Shown: positions 8,300 to 19,792, counted from the first letter of the stretch. The stretch: DNA of 29,513 bases from Candidatus Thorarchaeota archaeon (GCA_004524595.1 SDOA01000049.1:1-29513); one strand, 5' to 3'. Notes: a model not told the origin generated them from the sequence alone. Numbers and translations: made by a program.

Positions 8300-9295
8300 G
8301 TGACAAATTTGGCAACTTGGGCTATGAACCTCTTCGACAGGCTGCATCTGGGACATCATATCATGATTGACAGGCTTGTTGAAGAGAAGAATCCTCTCGC
8401 AGTGGTCACTGATGGAGAGCTTGTTGGTCACGAATTAGAATTACAAAAGATTATCCAACCGCTTGATATCCGTGTGAATAGACTTCAAGAATATTTGAAA
8501 AATTGTAAATTAGATGATATTGTCGAAGTGAGAACTGCAACAAGGAAAGATGAATTATTATCGATTAAAGAAAGAATGACCTTCATGATGTATGAAGGTC
8601 CGTGTTGTACTGAGATTCAATCAGGTGCATTGGATCTACGAAAGCAGAAACTCGGCATTGAGGACACTATTGAATTTTTGAAGCCTGTTCGTGCAAATGA
8701 TGGGGATAAGATAGCTTCTGCGCGGATTAGGCGTGGTGATATTGACAGGCTGGGCTATAGACTTGAGGGAACAAATGAGCCACCGCGTTATTTACAACTA
8801 GAAGGTCGGACAGAATTGACGAAACCTAAAGGAGACCTTTACAGCCAGAAGGTCTGCGTCCCTGAGAGAGCTGTTGTGAAACGGATTCTTGATGAGCAAC
8901 CCGAACTGGTAATTACTGTTGGGGATGTCACCACTGCAACTATTCAGGATGAGGGATATACACCTCAGGTAATGCTTGTCGATGGGATTACAAAACGGGG
9001 GACATATGATAGAAAATTCACGGCAGAGAACCACTTCTTGATTTACAATCCACCAGCGGCGATTTATCCTGAAACATGGTCAACAATTGCGACAGCCATC
9101 ACTCACAACAAGCCCACCCTAGTCACAGTTGATGGTGAAGAAGACCTTCTAGGATTTCCTGCCGTCTTACTTGCACCAGAAGGCTCAGTCATCCTCTATG
9201 GACAGCCCAACGAAGGGATTGTATGGGTCCCAGTAAATGAAGAGAATCGGAAACTCGCACGTGCACTGCTTGAGCAAATGCCAGTCATAGAATGA
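8300..9295 (+). CDS. Fused phosphopantetheine adenylyltransferase / GTP-dependent dephospho-CoA kinase (DUF359)
   Basis: 331 residues covering the last two steps of CoA synthesis in one chain. The N-terminal domain (1-150) has the nucleotidyltransferase signature as LFDRLHLGHH (residues 11-20) and the archaeal CoaD motif SARIRRGDID (140-149). This is the step making dephospho-CoA. The C-terminal domain (about 175-330) matches the archaeal GTP-dependent dephospho-CoA kinase family: PKGDLYSQ, ELVITVGDVTTATI, VMLVDGITKRG, VDGEEDLLGFPAVLLAP and VILYGQPNEGIVWV. The two domains are often separate in archaea. The translation is continuous, with no frameshift. GTG 8300 lacks a clear Shine-Dalgarno site but has a TATA-like repeat about 30 bases upstream. 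The fusion is analogous to eukaryotic CoA synthase, which uses an unrelated kinase domain. Confidence 0.88.
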   Translation: MTNLATWAMNLFDRLHLGHHIMIDRLVEEKNPLAVVTDGELVGHELELQKIIQPLDIRVNRLQEYLKNCKLDDIVEVRTATRKDELLSIKERMTFMMYEGPCCTEIQSGALDLRKQKLGIEDTIEFLKPVRANDGDKIASARIRRGDIDRLGYRLEGTNEPPRYLQLEGRTELTKPKGDLYSQKVCVPERAVVKRILDEQPELVITVGDVTTATIQDEGYTPQVMLVDGITKRGTYDRKFTAENHFLIYNPPAAIYPETWSTIATAITHNKPTLVTVDGEEDLLGFPAVLLAPEGSVILYGQPNEGIVWVPVNEENRKLARALLEQMPVIE

Positions 9296-9312
9296 GCATA
9301 GGATAAGTTGAC

Positions 9313-10830
9313 CTATAACTTGTTAAATACTTCAGGGATTTTTTCAATGCAATCAGTTGCAACAATATGGTCTCCAAGTTCATGAGCAGCAAGTTCACCT
9401 GCAAGTCCTGATATGAAAGCACCTGCACAAGCGGCTTGGAATGCGTTAGAATAACGTGATAATAAAGATGCAATAATTCCGGTCAAGACATCCCCAGTTC
9501 CTCCAACAGTCATAGCTGGGACTCCAGTTCGATTGATCTTGTAATTTCCAGATGGATGAGCAATAACATCTATTGGTCCCTTCAATAGTATTGAGGCATT
9601 GTACTGCTTGGCTGCATCTATTGCTCTACTTATACGATTCTCTAGATTTTCAGAATTTCCAAGGTCTGCGTACATTATGGTCTTGAGTTCACCCCAATGA
9701 GGAGTAAGAACAACATTATCAGGATTCAACTTGATACCGGACTGCGCAATTGCTTTTAGACCGTCAGCATCAAGCACTAGTGGTTTCTTAAGATCAATGA
9801 TCTTCTGCACGAGCGTTGTTACTGTAGTCATTGTTTCAGGATGTGTACCCAAACCAGGGCCAAAAACAACAACATCATTTTTAGATATCATCTCAAGAGC
9901 TACATCCACAACTTCTGGTTGAAGAATATGAGTTCCTAGGCTTGTGACCATGAGATTCGGACTGTACTTACGAATAGCAAGTACGACAGGTTCAGGAGCG
10001 AGAATGCTTACAAGATCAGAACCGGTGCGAAGTGCAGCCATTCCTGAAAGTGCAGGCGCTCCAGAATATACATCACTGCCACCAATGACAAGAATTCGAC
10101 CAGAATCGCCCTTCTTTGCAGAGGATTTACGCGGTCTATCGAAATGCAACAGGTCTCCAGGACCACAGGTATATGCAGCCTCTCGAGGAATGCCAATGGT
10201 GACAACATGAGATTTACCTGCATATTTTGCTGCATGAGTCAATCCAATCTTCTCAGCATGAAGGGAAATTGTATGATCTGCAACAACAGCATCTCCATGA
10301 ACAACTCCTTTATCAGAATCAATACCAGATGGTATATCGATTGAATATTTGATGGCCTTGGACTTGTTGATTGATTTAACAGCTGTAAGAAGCGGCTCCC
10401 TCAATGTTGAATGTAGACCAAAACCCATGAGAGCATCGACCAGAATATCTGCGTTTCGAATAGCTTTGCACGATTTCACATCAGACTCTGTCTGGAGCGT
10501 TGAAGTATTGATGTTCTTCAGATTTCTGAGAATGTCCCAATTGACCTGAGTGTCTTCATTGGAAATTGCTTTTTCATGACCCAGTAAGAAGACCTGAACC
10601 TTTGCACCTACCTCGTCAAGATACCTAGCTGCAACAAGACCATCACCACCATTCCCCCCAAGACCTGACAGAATTACTATTGATTTACCCTCGATATCTT
10701 CATTATCGATAATGACTCTGGCAACTTCCCGTCCAGCTATTTGCATGAGTAGGCTATGAGAAATGCCTAGATACTGTGCATTCCGTTCTAAAGACCGCAT
10801 TTCGTTGGTACTGATTGGTACTTTCTTCAT
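9313..10830 (-). CDS. nnr: Bifunctional NAD(P)H-hydrate repair enzyme (epimerase + ADP/ATP-dependent dehydratase)
   Basis: About 505 residues from ATG 10830. The N-terminal YjeF_N domain (about 1-210) epimerises NAD(P)HX, with LSGLGGNGGDGLVAARYL and a DALMGFGL block. The C-terminal ribokinase-like domain (about 225-505) dehydrates it using a nucleoside phosphate: ILVIGGSDVYSGAPALSG, VVFGPGLGTH, LVLDADGLKAI, LTPHWGELKT and the glycine-rich GVPAMTVGGTGDVLTGI with the catalytic Asp. The frame is open to TTG 10857, but MKKVPISTNEMRSLE at 10830 matches the family N-terminus, and a TATA-like AGTATATTT lies about 20-25 bases before it. It is convergent with the CoA gene, 17 bases apart. Confidence 0.93.
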   Translation of the reverse strand: MKKVPISTNEMRSLERNAQYLGISHSLLMQIAGREVARVIIDNEDIEGKSIVILSGLGGNGGDGLVAARYLDEVGAKVQVFLLGHEKAISNEDTQVNWDILRNLKNINTSTLQTESDVKSCKAIRNADILVDALMGFGLHSTLREPLLTAVKSINKSKAIKYSIDIPSGIDSDKGVVHGDAVVADHTISLHAEKIGLTHAAKYAGKSHVVTIGIPREAAYTCGPGDLLHFDRPRKSSAKKGDSGRILVIGGSDVYSGAPALSGMAALRTGSDLVSILAPEPVVLAIRKYSPNLMVTSLGTHILQPEVVDVALEMISKNDVVVFGPGLGTHPETMTTVTTLVQKIIDLKKPLVLDADGLKAIAQSGIKLNPDNVVLTPHWGELKTIMYADLGNSENLENRISRAIDAAKQYNASILLKGPIDVIAHPSGNYKINRTGVPAMTVGGTGDVLTGIIASLLSRYSNAFQAACAGAFISGLAGELAAHELGDHIVATDCIEKIPEVFNKL

Positions 10831-10926
10831 TGGGGTCACACTCAGAAATATACTCAATTACTCTTAACTGCTCATCTATATCAATGCATTTCTTGGTGGG
10901 GAGTCGTTTTCCATGGTGATTTGTTA

Positions 10927-12567
10927 TTACTGGTAGTGTTTCGGTCGTATTAGCGCAATGGCCACGAAACCTCCAGTACCTATGATTCCAAGAACGAGTC
11001 CACCAAAGGATTCGATAAATGCCCATCCAATGACTGACTGAGAATCATACATAGAATATAACGCAAGTAAATCACTCCTAACTTGAATGTACTGGATTTT
11101 TGCAGCAGTGGTCCATCTTGTTTGAACAGTATTTGCATAAACAGCATCGTTCATCAGATCATTGTTGATCGCTATTGCGTATTCTAGAGTAAATTGTTCA
11201 TCAAGAGTTGTCTTGGGATCCGCAATTATCATGAGTTCTGCCATCTCAGCCGCATAAAGATCAAGTTCATCGAGTGTAATATTACCATCAAAGTATAACT
11301 CCACCATTGTGTTCCAGCAGTCTTGTTGTTCAGTAAAAGAATCTGTGAGAACAGATTCAAAATAGTTCATCACAGATATGCTCAAGGATGAAAACTGAGT
11401 CTGGTTAACAACGAAAGATGTGCTCTCGATTGTCTGGTTGTAAATAGTATACAAGTATTCCTTTCCAGAGGCACCAGGTTCGTCAAATGCCTCCCTAAGG
11501 ACTGGCAGCCGTAAAAGGTCCTCATCTAGCCAGAGGGATTGACCATAAGGTGAGAGTACAAAATCGATAAAACCCTCTGCAAGGTCTTTCTGGACTGTGC
11601 TACCAGCAATGGCGATTGGGTCGCCCTCAATTATAGTTCCATCTTGTGGTATGATGTATTCACAATCAGGATTTTGGAATTGACTGAGAAATCCATAGAA
11701 ATCAATACATGGGACTATTCCTCTATCACCATTCTGAACAAGAGTCTGAGCCTCCACGGATCCGCCACATATCTGTGCATTGCCAGCCATGCGTGTGAGA
11801 TGGGTCCAACCCGCTTCCCAACCCATTAGCTGGAGTGTCGTGTGATAGATCATTGCATGACTTGTCGTGTAAGGTGCATTTCCCATTGCAATAGTCGGAA
11901 TTGTTGGTAGATTTTGTCCATAAATTGGACTTGAAAGATTCTCCCAATAGTAGGGTACTGGTAATGAGTAATCATCCAGGAAAGCATGATTCACCATGAA
12001 TCCATAGGATGAGATTTTACTAGCAATCCATACCAACTGCTCAAGAGTATTGTTACCTTGCATAGAAGCACCTGCAATTGTATCAGGTACCCGACTTTCC
12101 ACCTCTTGCATCAAAGTACTATTCATTGGAGATAGCAGACCCTCTTGCATGAGCCAGTCAAACAGGGTCACACCCCCACCCCAACAGATATCGATTTCAT
12201 CTGCAAGGATAAGGTCATCCCAAAACTCATCAGATTGTGCTCTCCATACAATTTCAATAATATTGTTTTCAATTGCATAGGGTAATGAGAGAAACGCATC
12301 TGTAAAGACACTCTGCACAGCAATATCATGACGAGTAAGAATCGTCAAAATCTTTGGTTCTTCTATAATAGTTGTCGTTGTTGTGGTTGTGGTCGTATTA
12401 GTGGTCGTTGTGGTGGTAGTTTCTGTTGTGGATGTATCAGTCGTAGTTGTCGTTGTGGTCGTTATAGATGAGAAAAAGGAGAACATTCCTGCAGCTATAA
12501 AGAGACCTCCAATACCTAATAGAATAATTGCTAGAACAGCAACGATTGAGTTCATTTTTTGGCTCAT
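10927..12567 (-). CDS. Membrane-tethered extracellular solute-binding protein (ABC type 1-like), orphan
   Basis: About 546 residues from ATG 12567, chosen because GGGAG lies about nine bases upstream. GTG 12588 is an alternative. Residues about 5-30 form an N-terminal membrane segment or signal anchor. A Thr-rich linker of roughly 40 residues follows (coding bases about 12365-12470), a likely stalk and site of O-glycosylation. The body resembles periplasmic binding proteins for iron, thiamine or polyamines: ILTILTRHDIAVQSVFTDAF, a DEIDICWGGG segment, and EGFIDFVLSPYGQSLW near the end of the binding domain. A helical region follows, then a second membrane segment near the C-terminus (ESFGGLVLGIIGTGGFVAIALI) ending in RPKHYQ. 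No permease or ATPase gene is adjacent, so the ligand and transporter are unknown. Confidence 0.8.
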   Translation of the reverse strand: MSQKMNSIVAVLAIILLGIGGLFIAAGMFSFFSSITTTTTTTTDTSTTETTTTTTTNTTTTTTTTTIIEEPKILTILTRHDIAVQSVFTDAFLSLPYAIENNIIEIVWRAQSDEFWDDLILADEIDICWGGGVTLFDWLMQEGLLSPMNSTLMQEVESRVPDTIAGASMQGNNTLEQLVWIASKISSYGFMVNHAFLDDYSLPVPYYWENLSSPIYGQNLPTIPTIAMGNAPYTTSHAMIYHTTLQLMGWEAGWTHLTRMAGNAQICGGSVEAQTLVQNGDRGIVPCIDFYGFLSQFQNPDCEYIIPQDGTIIEGDPIAIAGSTVQKDLAEGFIDFVLSPYGQSLWLDEDLLRLPVLREAFDEPGASGKEYLYTIYNQTIESTSFVVNQTQFSSLSISVMNYFESVLTDSFTEQQDCWNTMVELYFDGNITLDELDLYAAEMAELMIIADPKTTLDEQFTLEYAIAINNDLMNDAVYANTVQTRWTTAAKIQYIQVRSDLLALYSMYDSQSVIGWAFIESFGGLVLGIIGTGGFVAIALIRPKHYQ

Positions 12568-12656
12568 GCACTCAACTCCCAAGTGCACACGCTATATCTA
12601 TCAATATCAGGTGTACATGACCAAATAAATTATACTTAAAGAAAAAGATGAAGGAG

Positions 12657-12677
12657 TGGGAACCGTGGGGGTTCCCA
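12657..12677 (-). terminator. Hairpin terminator after the NfnAB-like operon
   Basis: An 8-bp perfect stem TGGGAACC / GGTTCCCA (12657-12664 / 12670-12677) with a five-base loop starts seven bases after the stop of the upstream minus-strand gene. It is followed on the minus strand by a T-rich stretch (CATCTTTTTCTTT). Confidence 0.65.
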
Positions 12678-12683
12678 AATTAA

Positions 12684-14953
<2,270 letters not shown>

Positions 14954-15052
14954 TGATTAAGGCCTCAAATAGACCCTCTTCATTCTGAGGATCGACCAAC
15001 CGACACCGCTATGATGATTGAGATAAAAGTTATGGTGAAACAATATTTCGAA

Positions 15053-16789
15053 TCATCTCTTGTAGACTGAGCGTACTTCTCTCACTACAAGTCCCGGTAA
15101 ATCCTTGACCGATTTAATAGGATAAACAGAGGCACCAGCATTTTGCAACGCTTGATATGCCTTGGAGGTTCTGGAGCTTCGACCTGCTCCAATATGAAAC
15201 ATGAACAGTTTGTGTCCTCGTCGGACCAACATTTCAACTGTATCAACCATTTGGTTCCAGTTTGAGACCTCAGCATCAGTGATGAGCAAGGCCATTACTT
15301 TGGATTCGGTCTTCTCACAACTTGTAATGATTTGCTTGATAGGAGCAACAGTCCCTCCACCCTGATATGAGAGCAGAACATCCTCTACTGGTGCTCGCTC
15401 CTTAGACCAATCACATGAGACTGTGCCATCGGAAAAATTAATCGCAGACACTCTACATCCCTTGCGATAGGCAAAGTCCATTGCAGCAAATGCAGATACG
15501 AGGGCGGTATGATATTCACCAGCAATAGTACAAGACTTCATTGCCCAAGTCATTGAGCCGGAAGAATCGATTACCAGTAACATGTCAGGAAGAGATTTGG
15601 AAACCTCGCCTCCACTGACCTCATACTGCTGCCATTTTCTTGTAGACCTATTAGGGATTAATACTGGAAAAGTCTGCAAAGACTGAACTAAATCAAGTTC
15701 TTCTAGTGGGTCACCGAGTCTCCAGACTTCAGGTGTAAGGGGAATAGTGCCAGTCATCTTAGATGATTCAATCTCGATTCGTAGTGCACCATAAGCCTTC
15801 GCCCTATACCAAAAACGAGTCCATTCAGCACTTGCGGGTCCTACACCAGCTGTAAAATAGACGCCATGTAGATCATCAATATTGCCGCCCATTTGGTCGA
15901 CTTCGATAGCTAATCTTTCCATCTCTTCTTCTAGATTGAATCCCTCTGGACTTTGAAGACATTTTTTAGCCATATCACCATTTCTAATCTCGACAGGACT
16001 GCCCATGATTCCATCAACATCAAGAGGTACCATTACAAGACTTTTACCGTCTTCAGAATCACTCTGTTCAATCTCTTTTGTTCTATCCGTTGAACAACCC
16101 GGAAGTCCTTCTTGATCTTCTGGAAGCCATTTAGAGATGATCTCTGCTATCTTCTGACAGGTTTTAGGCCATCGATGCTCATCGTTTAATGACCTCCGTG
16201 CAATATCGATTATTTGTTGTGCAACATTAACGGTATTTTCATTTATAGTAAGTGTAGGCGGAATTAGAAAGCCCCACATGAGTCTATAGCAAGTAACGAT
16301 AAGCAACCAGAGGTCACTGGGAGTGCTAACTCTCATGGCAGAGTCATGAATTGAATTATTGATTCTACTATGAGTGAGAGATGGAAAACGGTTCAAGAGA
16401 CTTGAGTCAACTACAAAGTCCGCAAAGATGTTACATACAAACATAGCAGTTGCTTCATTGACATGTTTCCTTGCTGCAGAGAACATCCTCCCGTTCATTA
16501 CACCATCAAAGGGACAGAGAAGATAGTGCTGTATCTCATGATGACAAACAGATGTTAGGTATGATACAGCTTCCTCATCAATCATATGGAGAGGTACTCC
16601 AACTGTGTTAAGATGGACTCTCCAATTTTGAGAATCGATATAGAAGAAGCTAGAAGCCTCAAGATTATGTTCAATCTCAGGTTCTGGGAGAGGTGGATGA
16701 TAAAAGTCCCTTATCGCCTGAGACCATGCGATTCTTGCGATATTTCGTAACGAATCAATCCAGTGCGTTTCATCGGCAGTGTTTTCCAT
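15053..16789 (-). CDS. VWA-domain protein with HExxH metallopeptidase-like N-terminal domain
   Basis: 578 residues. The N-terminal half contains HEIQH (84-88) in SVCHHEIQHYLLCPFD, followed by NEATAMFVCNIFADFVVDSSL. This resembles the putative metallopeptidase domain often found before VWA domains (DUF2201-like). The C-terminal VWA domain has a complete metal-ion-dependent adhesion site: DSSGS at 408-412, Thr480 in GGGT and Asp505 in LLITDAE. The start has AGAGGTG seven bases upstream and lies 12 bases after the MoxR-like ATPase gene. MoxR plus VWA pairs act as chaperone-like systems for protein remodelling, metal insertion or complex maturation. The client here is unknown. Whether the HExxH site is an active protease is untested. 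Confidence 0.85.
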   Translation of the reverse strand: MENTADETHWIDSLRNIARIAWSQAIRDFYHPPLPEPEIEHNLEASSFFYIDSQNWRVHLNTVGVPLHMIDEEAVSYLTSVCHHEIQHYLLCPFDGVMNGRMFSAARKHVNEATAMFVCNIFADFVVDSSLLNRFPSLTHSRINNSIHDSAMRVSTPSDLWLLIVTCYRLMWGFLIPPTLTINENTVNVAQQIIDIARRSLNDEHRWPKTCQKIAEIISKWLPEDQEGLPGCSTDRTKEIEQSDSEDGKSLVMVPLDVDGIMGSPVEIRNGDMAKKCLQSPEGFNLEEEMERLAIEVDQMGGNIDDLHGVYFTAGVGPASAEWTRFWYRAKAYGALRIEIESSKMTGTIPLTPEVWRLGDPLEELDLVQSLQTFPVLIPNRSTRKWQQYEVSGGEVSKSLPDMLLVIDSSGSMTWAMKSCTIAGEYHTALVSAFAAMDFAYRKGCRVSAINFSDGTVSCDWSKERAPVEDVLLSYQGGGTVAPIKQIITSCEKTESKVMALLITDAEVSNWNQMVDTVEMLVRRGHKLFMFHIGAGRSSRTSKAYQALQNAGASVYPIKSVKDLPGLVVREVRSVYKR

Positions 16790-16801
16790 CGACCTACACC
16801 T

Positions 16802-18511
16802 CTATGAACATAGATGAGATTCCAATTCTTCCTTTAACGAAACTGCCTCAGAACCTCCAGAAATCTCTAAAAATACAGAAGATTCAGGAGAATCCCCAGT
16901 AACATAGATTACAAGAGTGAGGCCATCGACCCTCAATACTTTCCTCTTGGGCGCACTTAGAGTTTCTTTGAGAACTGGCGTAAGTTTTGGAAAACTAATA
17001 CCAATAGTAGTCCAGAGATCCTGCCATTGCTCAAAGGTCAGTTCAAATTGAGTCAAAGTCAATTTATGGAGTGCCTCAGATACCTGATTTAATAGCATAC
17101 TCCGATTCGGAAAGTCAGAGTCTTGCAATAATTCACCATGTATTTGACTAAGTTTCTCAACATCTCGACCCTTGATACCTCTCTCAATATTCTGAACTGT
17201 CTTCGCGTATCTAGGTTTCTTTAGCTCTTTTGCTAATTCTGAATAATCTAATCGTACTATCATATCACTCTTCGACATTTCCTTAAGTTGTTCCATAGCG
17301 TCTTTATCTTGTACTCCATGCTTGAGCTTTTCAATAAGCTCTACTGCGACAGCTCTTTGAGCGAATCGGGAGGAAGCTAACTCCACCAGGTATTGAGTGA
17401 ATGCATAAGAATTCCCATAGAATGGAGACCGTTCAAGTTCATCCCTGATAAATCGGGTCCTGTGCCAGAAGACCAGAGGTGCTAGGGACTTCACAATCTC
17501 AATGCTTACTTCTTGAGCCCCAACCAACCATGCTGCGGCTTTTGAATAACGATTCAAGTCCTTGGCAGCACGGACGCTTAATGGAATGATAACCTTGTTA
17601 CAAACACTCTTTGTGGTATTGAAATGACAGCCATCACAAAGTCCAGTTTCAACAGTAAGTCCAGAAGACTGGCTCTTGTCAGCTCTAATACATGCTCCGA
17701 ATTCTCGTATCGTCGATCGCATATATTCTGATGCTTCCGATGATACAGGTACTTTGTCTGCCAAGTTCCATATCGTCAGGAGATTCTCTTCAGTAAGAAT
17801 TGCCGGTACTTGCCAGAGTTCATCAAAACCAAACAAGCGTTCGTCTCGTGATGCAAGAATAAGTTCTAGATCACTCACTGTTGGCATTGTTATTGGAACT
17901 GCAATTCCGAAACGATCAAGAAAAGGTGGACCTATATCAAAAGTTCCACTATCAGCAGGATTTAGTGTAGCATATAGACAAAACTCAGCACACCGCTTCA
18001 CATCATCATAATACTTGACCTCGCCCTCAGCTAGAAGAGAGAGAAGTATATTTTGAGAGTGGGGTGTGAGTCGGTTTATTTCATCTATGATCTTCCAGAA
18101 ACCAGTAATAAACGAACGCCATACAACGACTTCAATCCCCTCTTTTATAAGAGGACCAGGACGAAGTGTTGCCACCATTTTCTCTTCCGTAAGCTGAGGA
18201 TGTCCTCGTAGTATCCCGTCTTCAATCTCTTCAAGGCTCTTTCCAGTCATCATGCGACCTAGAATCTTAGCTAGTGTTGTCTTTCCTCCACCATGCCCGC
18301 CAACCAATAACATGGCAGAGCGAGGGACAAGCGCATTAAGAACACAGGAACCTACAATCAGAGGAAATCTAGTTGTTTGAATCTTATCCTTTGTACCGCT
18401 AGTCGAATACTTGATCTCTAAGTCTGTTGAGTGTACAAAGAGACCCCTACTCTCTACAGTAGTAATGATACTTCTGACAAGTTCTCGTAACTTTGTTGAT
18501 GGAGAGTTCAT
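16802..18511 (-). CDS. MoxR-family AAA+ ATPase with four-cysteine insertion
   Basis: 569 residues, longer than typical MoxR proteins (about 330). Walker A is GGHGGGKTT (71-79), Walker B IIDEIN (141-146), sensor 1 is Asn184 in YATLNPAD, and an Arg-finger candidate is Arg200 in FLDRFG. In the lid region four cysteines (274, 292, 295, 304; CDGCHFNTTKSVC is the core) could bind zinc or an Fe-S cluster. The last 230 residues are helical and ligand-free in appearance. It is first in a two-gene operon with the VWA protein. The ATG at 18511 is about 30 bases downstream of a TATA-like AGTATTATAG, suggesting a near-leaderless message. It probably powers remodelling of a client recruited by the VWA protein. 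Confidence 0.88.
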   Translation of the reverse strand: MNSPSTKLRELVRSIITTVESRGLFVHSTDLEIKYSTSGTKDKIQTTRFPLIVGSCVLNALVPRSAMLLVGGHGGGKTTLAKILGRMMTGKSLEEIEDGILRGHPQLTEEKMVATLRPGPLIKEGIEVVVWRSFITGFWKIIDEINRLTPHSQNILLSLLAEGEVKYYDDVKRCAEFCLYATLNPADSGTFDIGPPFLDRFGIAVPITMPTVSDLELILASRDERLFGFDELWQVPAILTEENLLTIWNLADKVPVSSEASEYMRSTIREFGACIRADKSQSSGLTVETGLCDGCHFNTTKSVCNKVIIPLSVRAAKDLNRYSKAAAWLVGAQEVSIEIVKSLAPLVFWHRTRFIRDELERSPFYGNSYAFTQYLVELASSRFAQRAVAVELIEKLKHGVQDKDAMEQLKEMSKSDMIVRLDYSELAKELKKPRYAKTVQNIERGIKGRDVEKLSQIHGELLQDSDFPNRSMLLNQVSEALHKLTLTQFELTFEQWQDLWTTIGISFPKLTPVLKETLSAPKRKVLRVDGLTLVIYVTGDSPESSVFLEISGGSEAVSLKEELESHLCS

Positions 18512-18628
18512 TCTATCACAGGCAAAGATGTAGTGGGTCTATAATACTTATGAACATCGCAGTATGAGGCGCGGAATCTTCTAGTAATAGAAGAGAAGAA
18601 ATTCAATGTGGTAAATAATGGTGCGTCA

Positions 18629-18635
18629 TATATTA
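18629..18635 (+). promoter_or_regulatory. TATA-like box for the pseudo-AAA/smc operon
   Basis: TATATTA within CATATATTAAGG in the 210-base divergent gap 18512-18721. A start about 25 bases on would leave a leader of roughly 65 bases. The same gap holds a small perfect hairpin CTTCTA-gtaa-TAGAAG (18578-18593). Nothing else was recognised there. Confidence 0.4.
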
Positions 18636-18721
18636 AGGTAAAGGGCGCGAATTTGTACCGTCTCCGAAGATGTAATATGGCTTCATGAGAAATTTCGAAG
18701 GCCAAAAAGTGGGATTGCAAA

Positions 18722-19792
18722 TTGGGCGAAGAGAGAACCTATGCAGAAGTAGTTTCACTAATTGAACCAGAGAATCTACCACCAACTCGTCTGAGTCAAT
18801 ATTCAATAGTGACAAAAGCCATGGAGCATCATGCACTAGTGAAACGCTTTGATACACTGAAGAAGGAAATGACTGAATCCAACCTCGAATTCGGAGGACG
18901 TGTTCTCTTGATTGGGCCTCCGGGAACTGATTTTGAAGCCTTTTCCCATCATCTGTGTCGAGAGGTACCTCTAAAGATGGTACGTTTTAGAATGGAAGAA
19001 ATGCTCAGAAAGACGAAGAGAGAAACTAGTCTTTTTAGCATTGGTTTTGAGTTCGCTCGTAGAAACACACCAGTACTATTATTGATTGAAAGACTTGAAT
19101 CAATCACTCCAAAGAACAGCGAAATGTCTGCAGTACTCCAAGATGAACTCAAACGCACAACATGGGATGATGATGAGATATTAGTGGTCGCAACTACAAC
19201 AAGACCTCAAGATCTGGACATAGAAACTCTGACATTATTCGACAGGACCTACGTATTTAGCTCCACTACACTCGAAGATCGAGTAAGGGTGTTTGAACAA
19301 GTTCTGAAGAATCGAGAAGAAATGGATCCTACAATAATAGCTGAACTAACTGAAAGTTGGGGATTTTCTGACATAAAACGATTAGCTACAAGTTTATTCA
19401 TGATGGAGAGAGATAGCACTAGTCAAATCTCGCGAGAGAATATTGAGAAATTTATTGAGGATAGCTATGTTATACCACTCACAAACAGTCGATATCTATC
19501 TTCGATTACTCAGAAGATCAGTGGCGTGACACAAATAAAGTTAGATAACCTACATCATGAGTATCCTGATGATTTTCTTGATCAACTCTATCTTCTGGCA
19601 GTTAGTGAAGACTATGCAAATACTCAGCGAATCATTGAAGTGCTCAATGAGGGAATGCCTTTGTCAAAAACAGACCATGAATTCCTCTCTAAGCATCCTT
19701 ACATTTTGAATGGTTCTCCAGAAGACCGATTAACTAGACTTCTTCGAGCGAAGAAAAGTAGCGACAGGCTTCAAAGAATTATGGGACGTTAA
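18722..19792 (+). CDS. Degenerate AAA+ protein (pseudo-ATPase) at the head of the smc operon
   Basis: 356 residues with the layout of a CDC48/proteasomal-type AAA module but key residues gone. Walker A reads GPPGTDFE (65-72) where GPPGTGKT is expected, so the Lys and Thr are lost. Walker B is VLLLIERLESI (119-124) in place of a hydrophobic-DE motif. Sensor 1 is ATTTRPQDLD where AATNRPDxLD is usual, and the RPGRFDR arginine region is reduced to TLFDRTYVF. The alpha-helical lid and a C-terminal helical tail (about 250-356) follow. It is unlikely to bind or hydrolyse ATP normally and may be a structural partner. Start TTG 18722 has GTGGGA about eight bases upstream; no ATG exists before residue 34. 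It ends 15 bases before smc, in the same operon. Confidence 0.8.
   Translation: MGEERTYAEVVSLIEPENLPPTRLSQYSIVTKAMEHHALVKRFDTLKKEMTESNLEFGGRVLLIGPPGTDFEAFSHHLCREVPLKMVRFRMEEMLRKTKRETSLFSIGFEFARRNTPVLLLIERLESITPKNSEMSAVLQDELKRTTWDDDEILVVATTTRPQDLDIETLTLFDRTYVFSSTTLEDRVRVFEQVLKNREEMDPTIIAELTESWGFSDIKRLATSLFMMERDSTSQISRENIEKFIEDSYVIPLTNSRYLSSITQKISGVTQIKLDNLHHEYPDDFLDQLYLLAVSEDYANTQRIIEVLNEGMPLSKTDHEFLSKHPYILNGSPEDRLTRLLRAKKSSDRLQRIMGR

Noticed and set aside
12383..12628. Valine-rich plus-strand frame
   Set aside because: It is the complement of the Thr-rich stalk of the solute-binding protein, so the long open frame is an artefact of ACN repeats on the other strand.
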